This document shows positions 27,662-35,781 of a stretch of 64,000 nucleotides of DNA, one piece after another (the stretch's first letter is position 1; every line of letters starts with the position of its first letter). Origin of the DNA: Paracoccaceae bacterium. GTDB taxonomy: Bacteria > Pseudomonadota > Alphaproteobacteria > Rhodobacterales > Rhodobacteraceae. Position numbers and translations under genes: made by a program. The DNA lies in NCBI GenBank assembly GCA_014872875.1, contig WKFI01000014.1:1-64000 (forward strand), written 5' to 3'. The notes beneath the pieces are model-generated. The model was not told the DNA's origin, searched no databases, and saw only the letters and a list, made by a program, of their open reading frames with translations.

Positions 27662-28609
27662 CTATCGAACTGTTACACCGGGTAGCACGCACAGAAGTTC
27701 GTACAGCAGGTTGGCACCGGTCAAAGCTGTGTTGCCGGACGGATCGTAAGGCGGCGACACTTCGACCAGATCACAGCCAACGATGTTCAAGCCTCGCAGC
27801 GCCCGGATCAGTTCAAGCGCCTGAGCAGTGGTCAGCCCTCCGATCTCGGGGGTGCCGGTGCCCGGCGCATAGGCGGGATCAAGGCTATCAATATCATAGC
27901 TCACATAAACTGGCCTATCGCCGATATCGCGACGAATTTCCGCACCCATTCCATAGAGGGACCGGTTCCAAAGCTCCTTCGCCGGAAAATGCTGAAACCC
28001 CCAGCCTTGGGCCTCGGTAAAGTCGGTTGCAGCATAACCTGTGCCGCGGATCCCGATCTGATAGGTCTTGTCAGGAACAATCAGACCTTCTTCGTAAGCC
28101 CGGCGGAACACCGTGCCGTGGGTTTCGCGTTCACCGAACATTTCGTCATTCACATCCGCATGCGCATCCACATGCACCAAAGCAACCGGCCCGTGTTTGT
28201 GTGCAATCGCCCGCAGTATCGGCAAGGTGATCGAATGATCGCCGCCCATCGCTACTGGCACAACGTCCTGCGCCAGGATTGCGTCATAACTTTCCTTGAT
28301 GATCCTCAGACTTTCGGACAACGAAAAAGTGTTGATTGCCAGATCGCCGATATCGGCAATCTGCAGGCTGTCGAACGGCGCCGCGCCCGTATCCATGTTA
28401 TAAGGCCGGATCATCGCGCTTTCGGCGCGGATCTGTTTGGGACCGAACCGGGTGCCCGAACGCCACGAGGTTCCAATATCCTGCGGTATTCCCAGAACCG
28501 CTACGTCAAGCCCATCCAAGGACTGCGCCTGAGGTAGGCGCATGAAGGTGTTCGGCCCGGAAAACCGGGCAAGATCATTTCCCGAGATCGGTTGGTTGAA
28601 AGTGGTCAT
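27662..28609 (-). CDS. Ureohydrolase (agmatinase family), copy 1
   Basis: Binuclear manganese hydrolase releasing urea from a guanidino substrate, 315 residues. Metal ligands are in place: GGDHS (Asp124, His125), DAHAD (Asp148, His150, Asp152) and YDIDSLDPAYAPGTGTPE (Asp239, Asp241). Agmatine, guanidinobutyrate or guanidinopropionate are all possible; the family motif does not settle it. A second member lies 1.3 kb away on the same strand, separated by a small membrane ORF. Confidence 0.9.
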   Translation of the reverse strand: MTTFNQPISGNDLARFSGPNTFMRLPQAQSLDGLDVAVLGIPQDIGTSWRSGTRFGPKQIRAESAMIRPYNMDTGAAPFDSLQIADIGDLAINTFSLSESLRIIKESYDAILAQDVVPVAMGGDHSITLPILRAIAHKHGPVALVHVDAHADVNDEMFGERETHGTVFRRAYEEGLIVPDKTYQIGIRGTGYAATDFTEAQGWGFQHFPAKELWNRSLYGMGAEIRRDIGDRPVYVSYDIDSLDPAYAPGTGTPEIGGLTTAQALELIRALRGLNIVGCDLVEVSPPYDPSGNTALTGANLLYELLCVLPGVTVR

Positions 28610-28694
28610 ACCGCTACCTGTGTCCTAAGCATGCCTCGCACAACCTGTGCGAGAATTCTGTATCTATTCGTCGATACCCTAATTCGAGCCTAAA

Positions 28695-28970
28695 TCAACC
28701 TTGGATCCGGTTTTGTTGGCTCTCATTTCCCACATCCCCTTGAAAGTGAGGAACTGGTGCATACGCCCAAGATATTCTGGCGAAGGTGCCCGTTCTCCCG
28801 AAACCGTCCTTGGGTTGCATAAAGTCTCCTTGCCAAAACGGCCCGCAATGGCGCTCGAACAGATCGATCGCCTGACTAATCGCAGTCCGACGCGCGTTTT
28901 CCTGCATCCCCCAATAGCCAATCCCGGCACCGCCCAGGATGATCACCAGAAACAAGATCAGACGTTTCAA
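28695..28970 (-). CDS. Small single-helix membrane protein, uncertain
   Basis: A 91-residue reading frame from TTG 28970 with GAGG 5 bases upstream. It starts LKRLILFLVIILGGAGIGYWG, a membrane anchor, followed by a short soluble part with one cysteine (ERHCGPFWQGDF). It lies between the two ureohydrolase genes on their strand. The C-terminal part looks less protein-like than an overlapping frame ending at 28679, so a frameshifted or truncated gene is possible. I do not recognise the family. Confidence 0.45.
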   Translation of the reverse strand: MKRLILFLVIILGGAGIGYWGMQENARRTAISQAIDLFERHCGPFWQGDFMQPKDGFGRTGTFARISWAYAPVPHFQGDVGNESQQNRIQG

Positions 28971-29007
28971 AGACGCCTCACAGGTCAAAACCGGTAGAAC
29001 CCCTGCC

Positions 29008-29970
29008 CTAAGTCAACTTGTTCCATCCAAGAAGACATATGATTTCCGTGGCCACGTGGGCACCTGCAATCGCCGTGGCACCGGTGGTGTCAAAGGGGGG
29101 CGAAACTTCGACAATGTCACCGCCCTTGATGTTGATCCCGGCAATCTCGCGCAGGATGCGGGACGCCTGGGCCGAGGTCAGACCGCCCCAGACCGGTGTT
29201 CCGGTGCCGGGGGCAAAGGCCGGATCCAGACCGTCTATGTCAAAGCTCAGATAAACGGGGTGATCGCCCAGGATATCCTTGATACGACGTGCCGTTTCCA
29301 CCGGTCCGATTTCATGCACGGTGGGCGCGTCGATGATGTTGACGCCCAGCGTGTCATCGTTGGTGGTGCGGATCCCCACTTGCACAGACCGCGACGGATC
29401 CACGATCCCCGCCTTGACCGCCTTGTAGAACATGGTTCCGTGATCCACCCGGCTCAGGTCATCGTCGGCCCAGGTGTCGGTATGGGCATCAAATTGCAGC
29501 AGCGAAATCGGGCCGTATTTTTCGGCATAAGCTTTCAAAATGGGGAAGCTGATATAGTGATCGCCGCCCAGAACCACACTGGCCACGTCCTGTTTCAGGA
29601 TCCCGCGGATATGGTCAGTCAGCGTATCGGGAAAGGCCGGAATATTGGCATAGTCAAAGGCCACATCCCCATAATCCACAATCGCGAGATTGCTGAGCGG
29701 CGCGTGCGGCCATCCATAAGGTTCATCCGGGGACTGCATAGAGGACGCCTCGCGAATGGCGCGTGGACCCAGCCGTGTGCCGGGTCGATTGGTCACTGCC
29801 TGGTCAAAGGGCACGCCGGTCACGGCAATATCCACCCCGGTCAGATCCTTGGTATATTTACGCCGCAGAAACGAGGTCACGCCGCCAAAGGTGATCTCGT
29901 AGCTCAGCCCCTTCAGATCGTCCCGCGTGATCGCGTGATCGATCATGGTTTTTGCGTCTTCCAAAGCCAT
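29008..29970 (-). CDS. speB: Ureohydrolase (agmatinase family), copy 2
   Basis: A 320-residue binuclear manganese hydrolase. Ligands are in LGGDHYIS (Asp137, His138), DAHTD (Asp161, His163, Asp165) and FDIDGLDPAFAPGTGTP (Asp244, Asp246). The N-terminus with the TNRPGTRLGPRAIREAS loop looks more like classical agmatinases than copy 1 does. ATG 29970 lies one base after the stop of the M20 amidohydrolase gene, so the two are co-transcribed; a longer frame to 30309 lies wholly in that gene and is rejected. Confidence 0.9.
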   Translation of the reverse strand: MALEDAKTMIDHAITRDDLKGLSYEITFGGVTSFLRRKYTKDLTGVDIAVTGVPFDQAVTNRPGTRLGPRAIREASSMQSPDEPYGWPHAPLSNLAIVDYGDVAFDYANIPAFPDTLTDHIRGILKQDVASVVLGGDHYISFPILKAYAEKYGPISLLQFDAHTDTWADDDLSRVDHGTMFYKAVKAGIVDPSRSVQVGIRTTNDDTLGVNIIDAPTVHEIGPVETARRIKDILGDHPVYLSFDIDGLDPAFAPGTGTPVWGGLTSAQASRILREIAGINIKGGDIVEVSPPFDTTGATAIAGAHVATEIICLLGWNKLT

Positions 29971-29971
29971 G

Positions 29972-31159
29972 TCAATGTTCCCCTGTTGCAGTGTTTGCCC
30001 CAGTCGGCTGCAACCGTTCGACCAACCGGGCAAAGAACGAAGCACCCATTGGTGCGGCTTCGTCGTTGAAATCATATTTCGGGTGGTGCAAACCGGCGCT
30101 TTCGCCCTGTCCCATGAACAGATAGGCCCCCGGCCGCGCTTGCAGGAAATACGCAAAATCCTCGGCCCCCATGCCGGCGGGCGTATTGTCATCGACTCGA
30201 TCTGCCCCGGCGATTTCACGCGCAACCTCGGCAGCCTTGGCCGAGTTTTCGGCATGGTTGATCGTCGCCGGATAGCTGATGTCATAGTCCAGCTCAGCCT
30301 CCACCCCATACGCGATGGCCTGACCTTTGACGATCTCCTCCATGCGGCTGATCACCATTCGCTGCACTGCCGGATCAAAGGTGCGGACCGTTCCGTTGAT
30401 ATAGGCCGTGTCCGGGATCACGTTGTTGACGGTGCCGGTGTGGATTTGGGTGACCGAGACCACAAGTTCGTCCAGTGCATAATGGTTGCGACTGACAATG
30501 GTCTGGATCGCGGTGGCCATCCCACAGGCCGCCATCACCGGATCCCGGGTTTCATGCGGCATGGCACCGTGCCCGCCCTGCCCCTGGATATTGATGGTAA
30601 ACGTGTCAACGGCGGCCATCATCGGTCCCGGATTGGTCGCAAAGGACCCAATCGACCCGCCGGGCATGTTGTGGATGCCATAGATCTCGCGAATATCGAA
30701 CCGGTCCATGATCCCTTCCTGAACCATGACGCCGGCACCGCCACCTTCTTCCTCGGCCGGTTGAAAGACCAGTGCCACACGGCCTGCGAAATTGCGTGTT
30801 TCGGCTAGGTATTTGGCCGCCCCCAGCAGCATCGTCGTATGCCCGTCATGGCCGCAGGCATGCATCTTGCCCGGATGGGTCGAGGCATATTCGACACCGG
30901 TTTCCTCTTCGATGGGCAAGGCATCCATGTCCGCCCGCAACCCGATGGTCGGCCCGGCCTCGGCCCCGTTGATGATTGCCACCATGCCGCTGGTTGCGAT
31001 GCCTTCATGCAGTTCATCCACCCCGATTTCACGCAGGCGGTCGGCCACATAAGCCGACGTCTTGGGCAGATCGAATTCCAGTTCGGGGATCTGATGCAGA
31101 TGGCGGCGCCACGTTTTCATGTCTTCGGCAAATTCTGCGATGCGGTTCACCACCGGCAT
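29972..31159 (-). CDS. M20 family amidohydrolase (hippurate hydrolase-like)
   Basis: A 395-residue metallopeptidase of the M20D/amidohydrolase family that cleaves N-acyl or N-carbamoyl amino acids. Metal ligands are seen in GLRADMDALPIEEETG, HACGHDGHTTML (Cys102, His104), FQPAEEEGGG (Glu136-138), GIHNMPGG (His163) and the C-terminal GLHHPKYDFND. The dimerisation domain (about 180-290) contains the GQGGHGAMPHETRDP motif. ATG 31159 follows CAGGAG; the upstream extension to 31639 is antisense to mazG and not real. It is the first gene of a pair with ureohydrolase copy 2, suggesting a shared route for acylated or guanidino compounds (inference). Confidence 0.9.
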   Translation of the reverse strand: MPVVNRIAEFAEDMKTWRRHLHQIPELEFDLPKTSAYVADRLREIGVDELHEGIATSGMVAIINGAEAGPTIGLRADMDALPIEEETGVEYASTHPGKMHACGHDGHTTMLLGAAKYLAETRNFAGRVALVFQPAEEEGGGAGVMVQEGIMDRFDIREIYGIHNMPGGSIGSFATNPGPMMAAVDTFTINIQGQGGHGAMPHETRDPVMAACGMATAIQTIVSRNHYALDELVVSVTQIHTGTVNNVIPDTAYINGTVRTFDPAVQRMVISRMEEIVKGQAIAYGVEAELDYDISYPATINHAENSAKAAEVAREIAGADRVDDNTPAGMGAEDFAYFLQARPGAYLFMGQGESAGLHHPKYDFNDEAAPMGASFFARLVERLQPTGANTATGEH

Positions 31160-31222
31160 GGGCTGGACTCCTGGGTCAGACTCGGGATTGATGCATCTGA
31201 CACCGGAACAAAGGTCGCTGCA

Positions 31223-32038
31223 ATGCCCGAAAATCCCCTGATCCTGGATCGTGACGCAGGAATAGAAAGACTGCTGGAAATCATGCGGCGCCTGCGGGAT
31301 CCGGATCATGGCTGCCCCTGGGATATCGAACAGGATTTTACCACGATCGCGCCCTACACGATCGAGGAAGCCTATGAGGTCGCAGACGCTATTGACCGGC
31401 AGGCTTGGGACGAATTGAAGGGGGAACTGGGCGATCTGTTGTTCCAATCCGTGTTTCACGCACAAATGGCGCAAGAGGCCGGACACTTCACCTTTCAGGA
31501 CGTGGTGCGAACCATGTCCGACAAGATGGTGGATCGTCACCCGCACGTCTTCGGCAACGAATCGCGGGACAAATCCGCAGAACAGCAGACGCAAGATTGG
31601 GAAACGATAAAAGCGGCCGAACGCGCCCAAAAAGCCCAAAAGGGCACGCTGGACGGGGTGGCGGTTGGTCTACCGGCGCTCTTGCGCGCCTATAAGCTGC
31701 AAAAGCGCGCTGCCCGTGTTGGGTTCGACTGGCCCGACGCAAGCCATGTCATCGCCAAAATCACCGAAGAAGCTGCCGAACTGGTCGACGCGCGCGAAAC
31801 CGAACCCCACGACCGGATCGAAGAGGAGTTTGGCGATCTGCTTTTTGTGATGGCCAATCTGGGCCGTCATCTGGGTGTCGAACCCGAAGCCGCCCTGCGG
31901 CGCGCCAATGCAAAGTTCATTCGCCGGTTCGAAGGCGTTGAACAACGTTTGGCGGACCGGGGCAAACGGCCGGAAGACAGTGATCTGGAAGAAATGGACG
32001 CGCTGTGGGACGCGGTAAAAGAAGCTGAACGCAGCTAG
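31223..32038 (+). CDS. mazG: Nucleoside triphosphate pyrophosphohydrolase MazG
   Basis: House-cleaning enzyme that hydrolyses NTPs to NMP and PPi, 271 residues. Two tandem MazG domains are present: the first has GCPWDIEQDF, TIEEAYEVADAI and ELGDLLFQ; the second has ITEEAAELVDA and EEEFGDLLFVMANLGRHLG, with the acidic metal-binding residues kept in both. The start MPENPLILDRDAG is chosen at 31223; the longer frame runs antisense into the amidohydrolase gene. It ends with a 4-base overlap with the convergent sulfotransferase-like gene. Confidence 0.94.
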   Translation: MPENPLILDRDAGIERLLEIMRRLRDPDHGCPWDIEQDFTTIAPYTIEEAYEVADAIDRQAWDELKGELGDLLFQSVFHAQMAQEAGHFTFQDVVRTMSDKMVDRHPHVFGNESRDKSAEQQTQDWETIKAAERAQKAQKGTLDGVAVGLPALLRAYKLQKRAARVGFDWPDASHVIAKITEEAAELVDARETEPHDRIEEEFGDLLFVMANLGRHLGVEPEAALRRANAKFIRRFEGVEQRLADRGKRPEDSDLEEMDALWDAVKEAERS

Positions 32039-32919
32039 CGGGAAACGAAGGTTAATCCCTCCATTTCAGCAATTTGCGCCAGATCTCTTTGGTACTTTTT
32101 ATGCAGAACATCCTGATCAGCGCTACTGAACTCGGCAAATCCTCGCGGCTCGCGTTGATCTGCGTGTTCTGCGATCACAGCCTTCCATTTCGGGCGCCTG
32201 AACTTTTTGCCTGCCCTGTAGCGGGCTTGCAGCACTTCCAGTGCAGCATCAGTGGCACTCAGATTCACACTGTGTTCCGGCTCGGTCAAAGCCAAGCCCG
32301 ATACCCGTGGTACCAGACGGTTGAGGAGCCCGATGCTGTCTCCTCGGGCCTTGTATTCGATCACGGTCAGAATCTCGGGGTTCAGCGTGTCGCGGATCTC
32401 GGTGATCAACCGGGGCCAGGCCTCTGCAATATTCAGGAAATTCGGCACAAGCTCGGAAAATGGCGGAACGGCATTGTCTTCTGCGCGCTTGCGATAGGCG
32501 GATACGAAAAGCTCATCATAACGACGGATAACATAGAGAACATGCTTCGGCCGCGTTGAAAACACTTGAGACAGCGCGGACAACCTATTCTTGGCAAACG
32601 GAAAAAACTGACCTTGATAGAAGTGCTTCATCGGTCCGGGGATATTCTCTTCGGACAGGATCAGAGACCGGCCTTCATCCGGGCTGATCGTTTGCAAGTG
32701 ATCGCGCATGCCTTTGGCAAATCCCGGCAATCGATGCGCCCCGACACCGCCCCGTGGCAATCCCAGCTTCAATTGCGCGTCCGGGATACCATCACGACCT
32801 GGGTAGGCCAGATCGAAGCCGGCCCCGTGCAGAACGGCGCGGTTGGCAGCCAGACACAGTTGTAACGAACTGGTCCCGGTGCGATGCGCACCTGCATGAA
32901 TATAGACGTCTTTGGACAT
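32035..32919 (-). CDS. P-loop sulfotransferase-like protein 1
   Basis: A 294-residue protein whose N-terminus YIHAGAHRTGTSSLQ is a P-loop-like PAPS-binding motif of sulfotransferases; a Ser/Arg patch (KHVLYVIRRYDELFVSAYRKRAED, about 125-150) resembles the 3'-phosphate-binding region. Such proteins are common in Rhodobacteraceae, and the acceptor is unknown (exopolysaccharide, lipid or small molecule). ATG 32919 replaces a longer frame to 32988. A distant paralogue is encoded at 35782-36999. Confidence 0.7.
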   Translation of the reverse strand: MSKDVYIHAGAHRTGTSSLQLCLAANRAVLHGAGFDLAYPGRDGIPDAQLKLGLPRGGVGAHRLPGFAKGMRDHLQTISPDEGRSLILSEENIPGPMKHFYQGQFFPFAKNRLSALSQVFSTRPKHVLYVIRRYDELFVSAYRKRAEDNAVPPFSELVPNFLNIAEAWPRLITEIRDTLNPEILTVIEYKARGDSIGLLNRLVPRVSGLALTEPEHSVNLSATDAALEVLQARYRAGKKFRRPKWKAVIAEHADQREPRGFAEFSSADQDVLHKKYQRDLAQIAEMEGLTFVSR

Positions 32920-33017
32920 GCGCGCAGAATGTGGGAAAGCGGTTGCAGGTGCAATCGGCTTCTGGACATCCCAAGCCGCTCGGGCCACTGTCCCGCTTCG
33001 ACAGGACGGAGAGTGGC

Positions 33018-33959
33018 ATGAACGCGCGAAAGATCATCATCGACACCGACCCGGGCCAAGACGATGCCGTGGCGATTCTGCTGGCGCTGGCCAGCCCGGA
33101 AGAGATCGAAGTGCTTGGGATAACCGCTGTGGCAGGGAACGTCCCCTTGTCCCTGACCGCCAAGAACGCGCGGATCGTCTGTGAACTGGCCGGCAAGACC
33201 GATGTGCCGGTCTATGCGGGCTGCGACGCGCCCCTGTCACGCAAGCTTGTTACTGCAGAACATGTACATGGCAAGACCGGGCTGGACGGCCCCGACCTGC
33301 CTGATCCCACGATGCCATTGACCCACGGGCATGCGGTCGATTTCATCATCGACACGTTACGAGAACAGGATGCTGGCACCGTTACGCTCTGCCCGCTGGG
33401 ACCGTTGACCAATATCGCGACGGCCTTTCAGAAAGCACCAGACATCGTCTCTCGCGTGCAGGAAATTGTCCTGATGGGAGGAGCCTATTTTGAAGTGGGC
33501 AATATTACGCCCACGGCGGAATTCAACATTTACGTCGATCCGGAAGCCGCTGATATCGTGTTCAAATCTGGCGTCGATATCGTCGTCATGCCGCTGGACG
33601 TCACGCACAAGGCATTGGTAACCAAAACCCGCAACGATGCATTCCGGGCACTGGGAAACCAAGCTGGTGTAGCCGTGGCTCAGATGACCGATTTTTTCGA
33701 ACGATTTGACAAGGAAAAATATGGCTCGGAAGGAGCACCTTTGCATGACCCTTGTGTAACAGCCTATCTGATCCGGCCCGATCTGTTCCAAGGCCGCCAC
33801 GTCAACGTTGAGATCGAAACCGCATCCGAATTGACCATGGGCATGACTGTTGCAGATTGGTGGGGCGTGACGAACCGCACGCCCAACACGACCTTCATCG
33901 GATCGCTGGACGCGGACGGTTTCTTTGCCCTGCTGACCGAACGGCTGGCCCGGCTATGA
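33018..33959 (+). CDS. Inosine-uridine preferring nucleoside hydrolase
   Basis: Cleaves ribonucleosides to base and ribose, 313 residues. The calcium-binding motif IIIDTDPGQDDA (Asp11, Asp15, Asp16) at the N-terminus, the LGPLTNIATA segment, GGAYFEVGNITPTAEFNIYVDPEAA and C-terminal HDPCVTAYLI are hallmarks of the IunH/RihA family. ATG 33018 is chosen. Its stop overlaps the grpB start (ATGA), making a three-gene operon with the GNAT gene. Confidence 0.94.
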   Translation: MNARKIIIDTDPGQDDAVAILLALASPEEIEVLGITAVAGNVPLSLTAKNARIVCELAGKTDVPVYAGCDAPLSRKLVTAEHVHGKTGLDGPDLPDPTMPLTHGHAVDFIIDTLREQDAGTVTLCPLGPLTNIATAFQKAPDIVSRVQEIVLMGGAYFEVGNITPTAEFNIYVDPEAADIVFKSGVDIVVMPLDVTHKALVTKTRNDAFRALGNQAGVAVAQMTDFFERFDKEKYGSEGAPLHDPCVTAYLIRPDLFQGRHVNVEIETASELTMGMTVADWWGVTNRTPNTTFIGSLDADGFFALLTERLARL

Positions 33960-34468
33960 GCTTGATCGTCGCTCCGGATCCCGCCTGGCCGCTTCAGGCC
34001 CAGCGGGAGATTGACCGTTGGCAAAGCGCCGGGATGGCGGGCCTTGTGGAAATCCATCATATCGGCTCCACCTCGGTACCCGGATTGTCCGCCAAACCGA
34101 TCATCGACCTGTTGCCGGTGTTTTCCGACCTGAGCGCGATGGAGAGCGCCCGCGCGCGACTGGAGACGCTTGGCTACGAATGGTTGGGTGAGTTCGGTCT
34201 GCCTGGACGTCGCTATGTACGTTTGGACGACCCCGACACCGGAACGCGACAGTTCCAGGCGCATTGCTATGTTCAGGGATCGTCCGAAATCACCCGTCAT
34301 TTGGCCTTTCGCGATGCCTTGCGGGCCAATGCCCCGCTCAGGGCCGCGTACAGTTCGGTCAAGGCCACCTGTGCCGCTCGTCATCCCGGCGACTATCATG
34401 CCTATGGTGATTGCAAATCCGGCTGGATCCAAAAGGCTGAACGCAAAGCGTTGGAGGACCTCGCATGA
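33956..34468 (+). CDS. GrpB/UPF0157 family nucleotidyltransferase-like protein
   Basis: A 170-residue protein with the signature HHIGSTSVPGLSAKPIIDLLP, a nucleotidyltransferase-fold core, and the family end YHAYGDCKSGWIQKAERKAL. The biochemical role of the family is not established. It is translationally coupled by 4-base overlaps to the nucleoside hydrolase upstream and the GNAT gene downstream. Confidence 0.88.
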   Translation: MSLIVAPDPAWPLQAQREIDRWQSAGMAGLVEIHHIGSTSVPGLSAKPIIDLLPVFSDLSAMESARARLETLGYEWLGEFGLPGRRYVRLDDPDTGTRQFQAHCYVQGSSEITRHLAFRDALRANAPLRAAYSSVKATCAARHPGDYHAYGDCKSGWIQKAERKALEDLA

Positions 34469-34914
34469 GCGCCGCCCTGCATCTGGCAAGTCCGGGTGAC
34501 CTGGAGAAAATCCTCACCCTCGTCTCAGCCTACCACGCCGAGGACGCTATCGACAGCACCGATGACACACGACGCGCCGGGGTTGAACCGTTGCTTAACG
34601 GAATTCCCTACGGGGCTATCTACCTGATCGGCCCTGCCCGCGCGCCCATAGGCTACATTGTCGTGACTTTTGGCTGGTCGGTCGAATTCGGCGGCATGGA
34701 TGCCTTTGTTGATGAACTTTACATCCGCCCCGCCGTACGGGGGCGTGGAATCGCGACCGAGGTGTTGGCGGAATTGCCCAAAGCCTTGGCCGAAGCCGGA
34801 GTAAAAGCATTGCATCTTGAGGTCGATCGGACGAATGAGCCCGCCCAGAAGCTTTATCTTCGCAGCCGGTTCAAAGCCCGAGACCGGTACATGCTGATGA
34901 CCAAGCAACTTTAA
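34465..34914 (+). CDS. GNAT family N-acetyltransferase
   Basis: A 149-residue acetyl-CoA-dependent acetyltransferase. Motif A is VDELYIRPAVRGRGIATEVLAELPKAL (about 92-115), followed by HLEVDRTNEPAQKLYLRSRFKARDRYMLM, the usual last strand and helix. The substrate is unknown. The start overlaps the grpB stop by 4 bases. Confidence 0.9.
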   Translation: MSAALHLASPGDLEKILTLVSAYHAEDAIDSTDDTRRAGVEPLLNGIPYGAIYLIGPARAPIGYIVVTFGWSVEFGGMDAFVDELYIRPAVRGRGIATEVLAELPKALAEAGVKALHLEVDRTNEPAQKLYLRSRFKARDRYMLMTKQL

Positions 34915-35000
34915 GGTTGGTCGCATTTGATTAGGCAGCACTCCCAACTCAGGCTAGGCTGGCATGGTTGACCGTCAGATTTCTGTACGAAGGATTTGTT

Positions 35001-35288
35001 ATGCCAAAAGCGTATCTGGTTGCCCATATCCGGGTTCATGACAAAGAAAAGTTCGAAGAATTCAAAGCCATGTCAGGCCCTGCCATTCAACAATATGGCG
35101 GGCGTGTTCTGGTCAGGAATCCCGCGCCGGACCATCGAGAAGGCGAGCTTCGTGGTCTGACCATCGTGATCGAGTTTGCCGATATGGAGGGCGCTCGTCG
35201 CTTCTATGAGTCCCAGGAATATACTGCGGCAAGACTTGTCAGGGAATTGGCCGCAGAAACAGATCTGATGCTGGTAGAGGGGCTATAG
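35001..35288 (+). CDS. DUF1330 domain protein
   Basis: A 95-residue ferredoxin-like (dimeric alpha/beta barrel) protein: PKAYLVAHIRVHDKEKFEEFKAMSGPAIQQYGGRVLVR and VIEFADMEGARRFYESQEYTAAR are typical of DUF1330. No enzyme activity is known. ATG 35001 has AAGGA 6 bases upstream; the longer frame from 34968 is less likely. Confidence 0.9.
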   Translation: MPKAYLVAHIRVHDKEKFEEFKAMSGPAIQQYGGRVLVRNPAPDHREGELRGLTIVIEFADMEGARRFYESQEYTAARLVRELAAETDLMLVEGL

Positions 35289-35290
35289 GT

Positions 35291-35743
35291 TCACAGAAAC
35301 CTGTAGTCTTGAAAAGTAGCTGCCTCTCCTACCTTTTTGCCCTCGATGTCCCGCAACGGCCAAATGACTGCGTTGCGGATTTCGAACCGTTTTCCAGTCG
35401 CACTGATACGGATGCCCGCGTAGTTCTCGATGAACCCTTTGTCGCGCATTTCGGCAAACATCGCATCACGCTGTGCCCGCTCGCCGGGCTCCGCCGTCAG
35501 GCGTGAGGGCAATGTGGTCAGATCGTCCCAACTCATCTCCCAAAGATGTTGTGCCGCAAGGTTTCCGTAAGTCAGCACCGGGTCGTCTGCGGTGTTGTGA
35601 GACAAGATGGGGTAAGGGGCGGAATACAGCGCCTTGGCATTCGAAGGTTCCACAAGACGCCGACACAGACAGGTTTCGAAAGATGTGATCAGCAGCTCAG
35701 CATGATCGTTCTGATAGCCGTTTTGAAAAGTAGGTTCGTCCAT
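35291..35743 (-). CDS. MEKHLA domain protein
   Basis: A protein of about 150 residues with a PAS-like MEKHLA domain: DDPVLTYGNLAAQHLWEMSWDDLTTLPSRLTAEPGERAQRDAMF, then FIENYAGIRISATGKRFEIRNAVIWPL. In plants the domain follows homeodomains; bacterial stand-alone versions are uncharacterised small-ligand-binding candidates. I use ATG 35743 (MDEPTFQNG); an in-frame ATG at 35806 would add 21 residues and overlap the upstream gene by 25 bases. Its stop lies 2 bases from the convergent DUF1330 gene. Confidence 0.85.
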   Translation of the reverse strand: MDEPTFQNGYQNDHAELLITSFETCLCRRLVEPSNAKALYSAPYPILSHNTADDPVLTYGNLAAQHLWEMSWDDLTTLPSRLTAEPGERAQRDAMFAEMRDKGFIENYAGIRISATGKRFEIRNAVIWPLRDIEGKKVGEAATFQDYRFL

Positions 35744-35781
35744 CAAGCCAAAACGCTCCGATCGGGTTTCGAAATCGGGCG

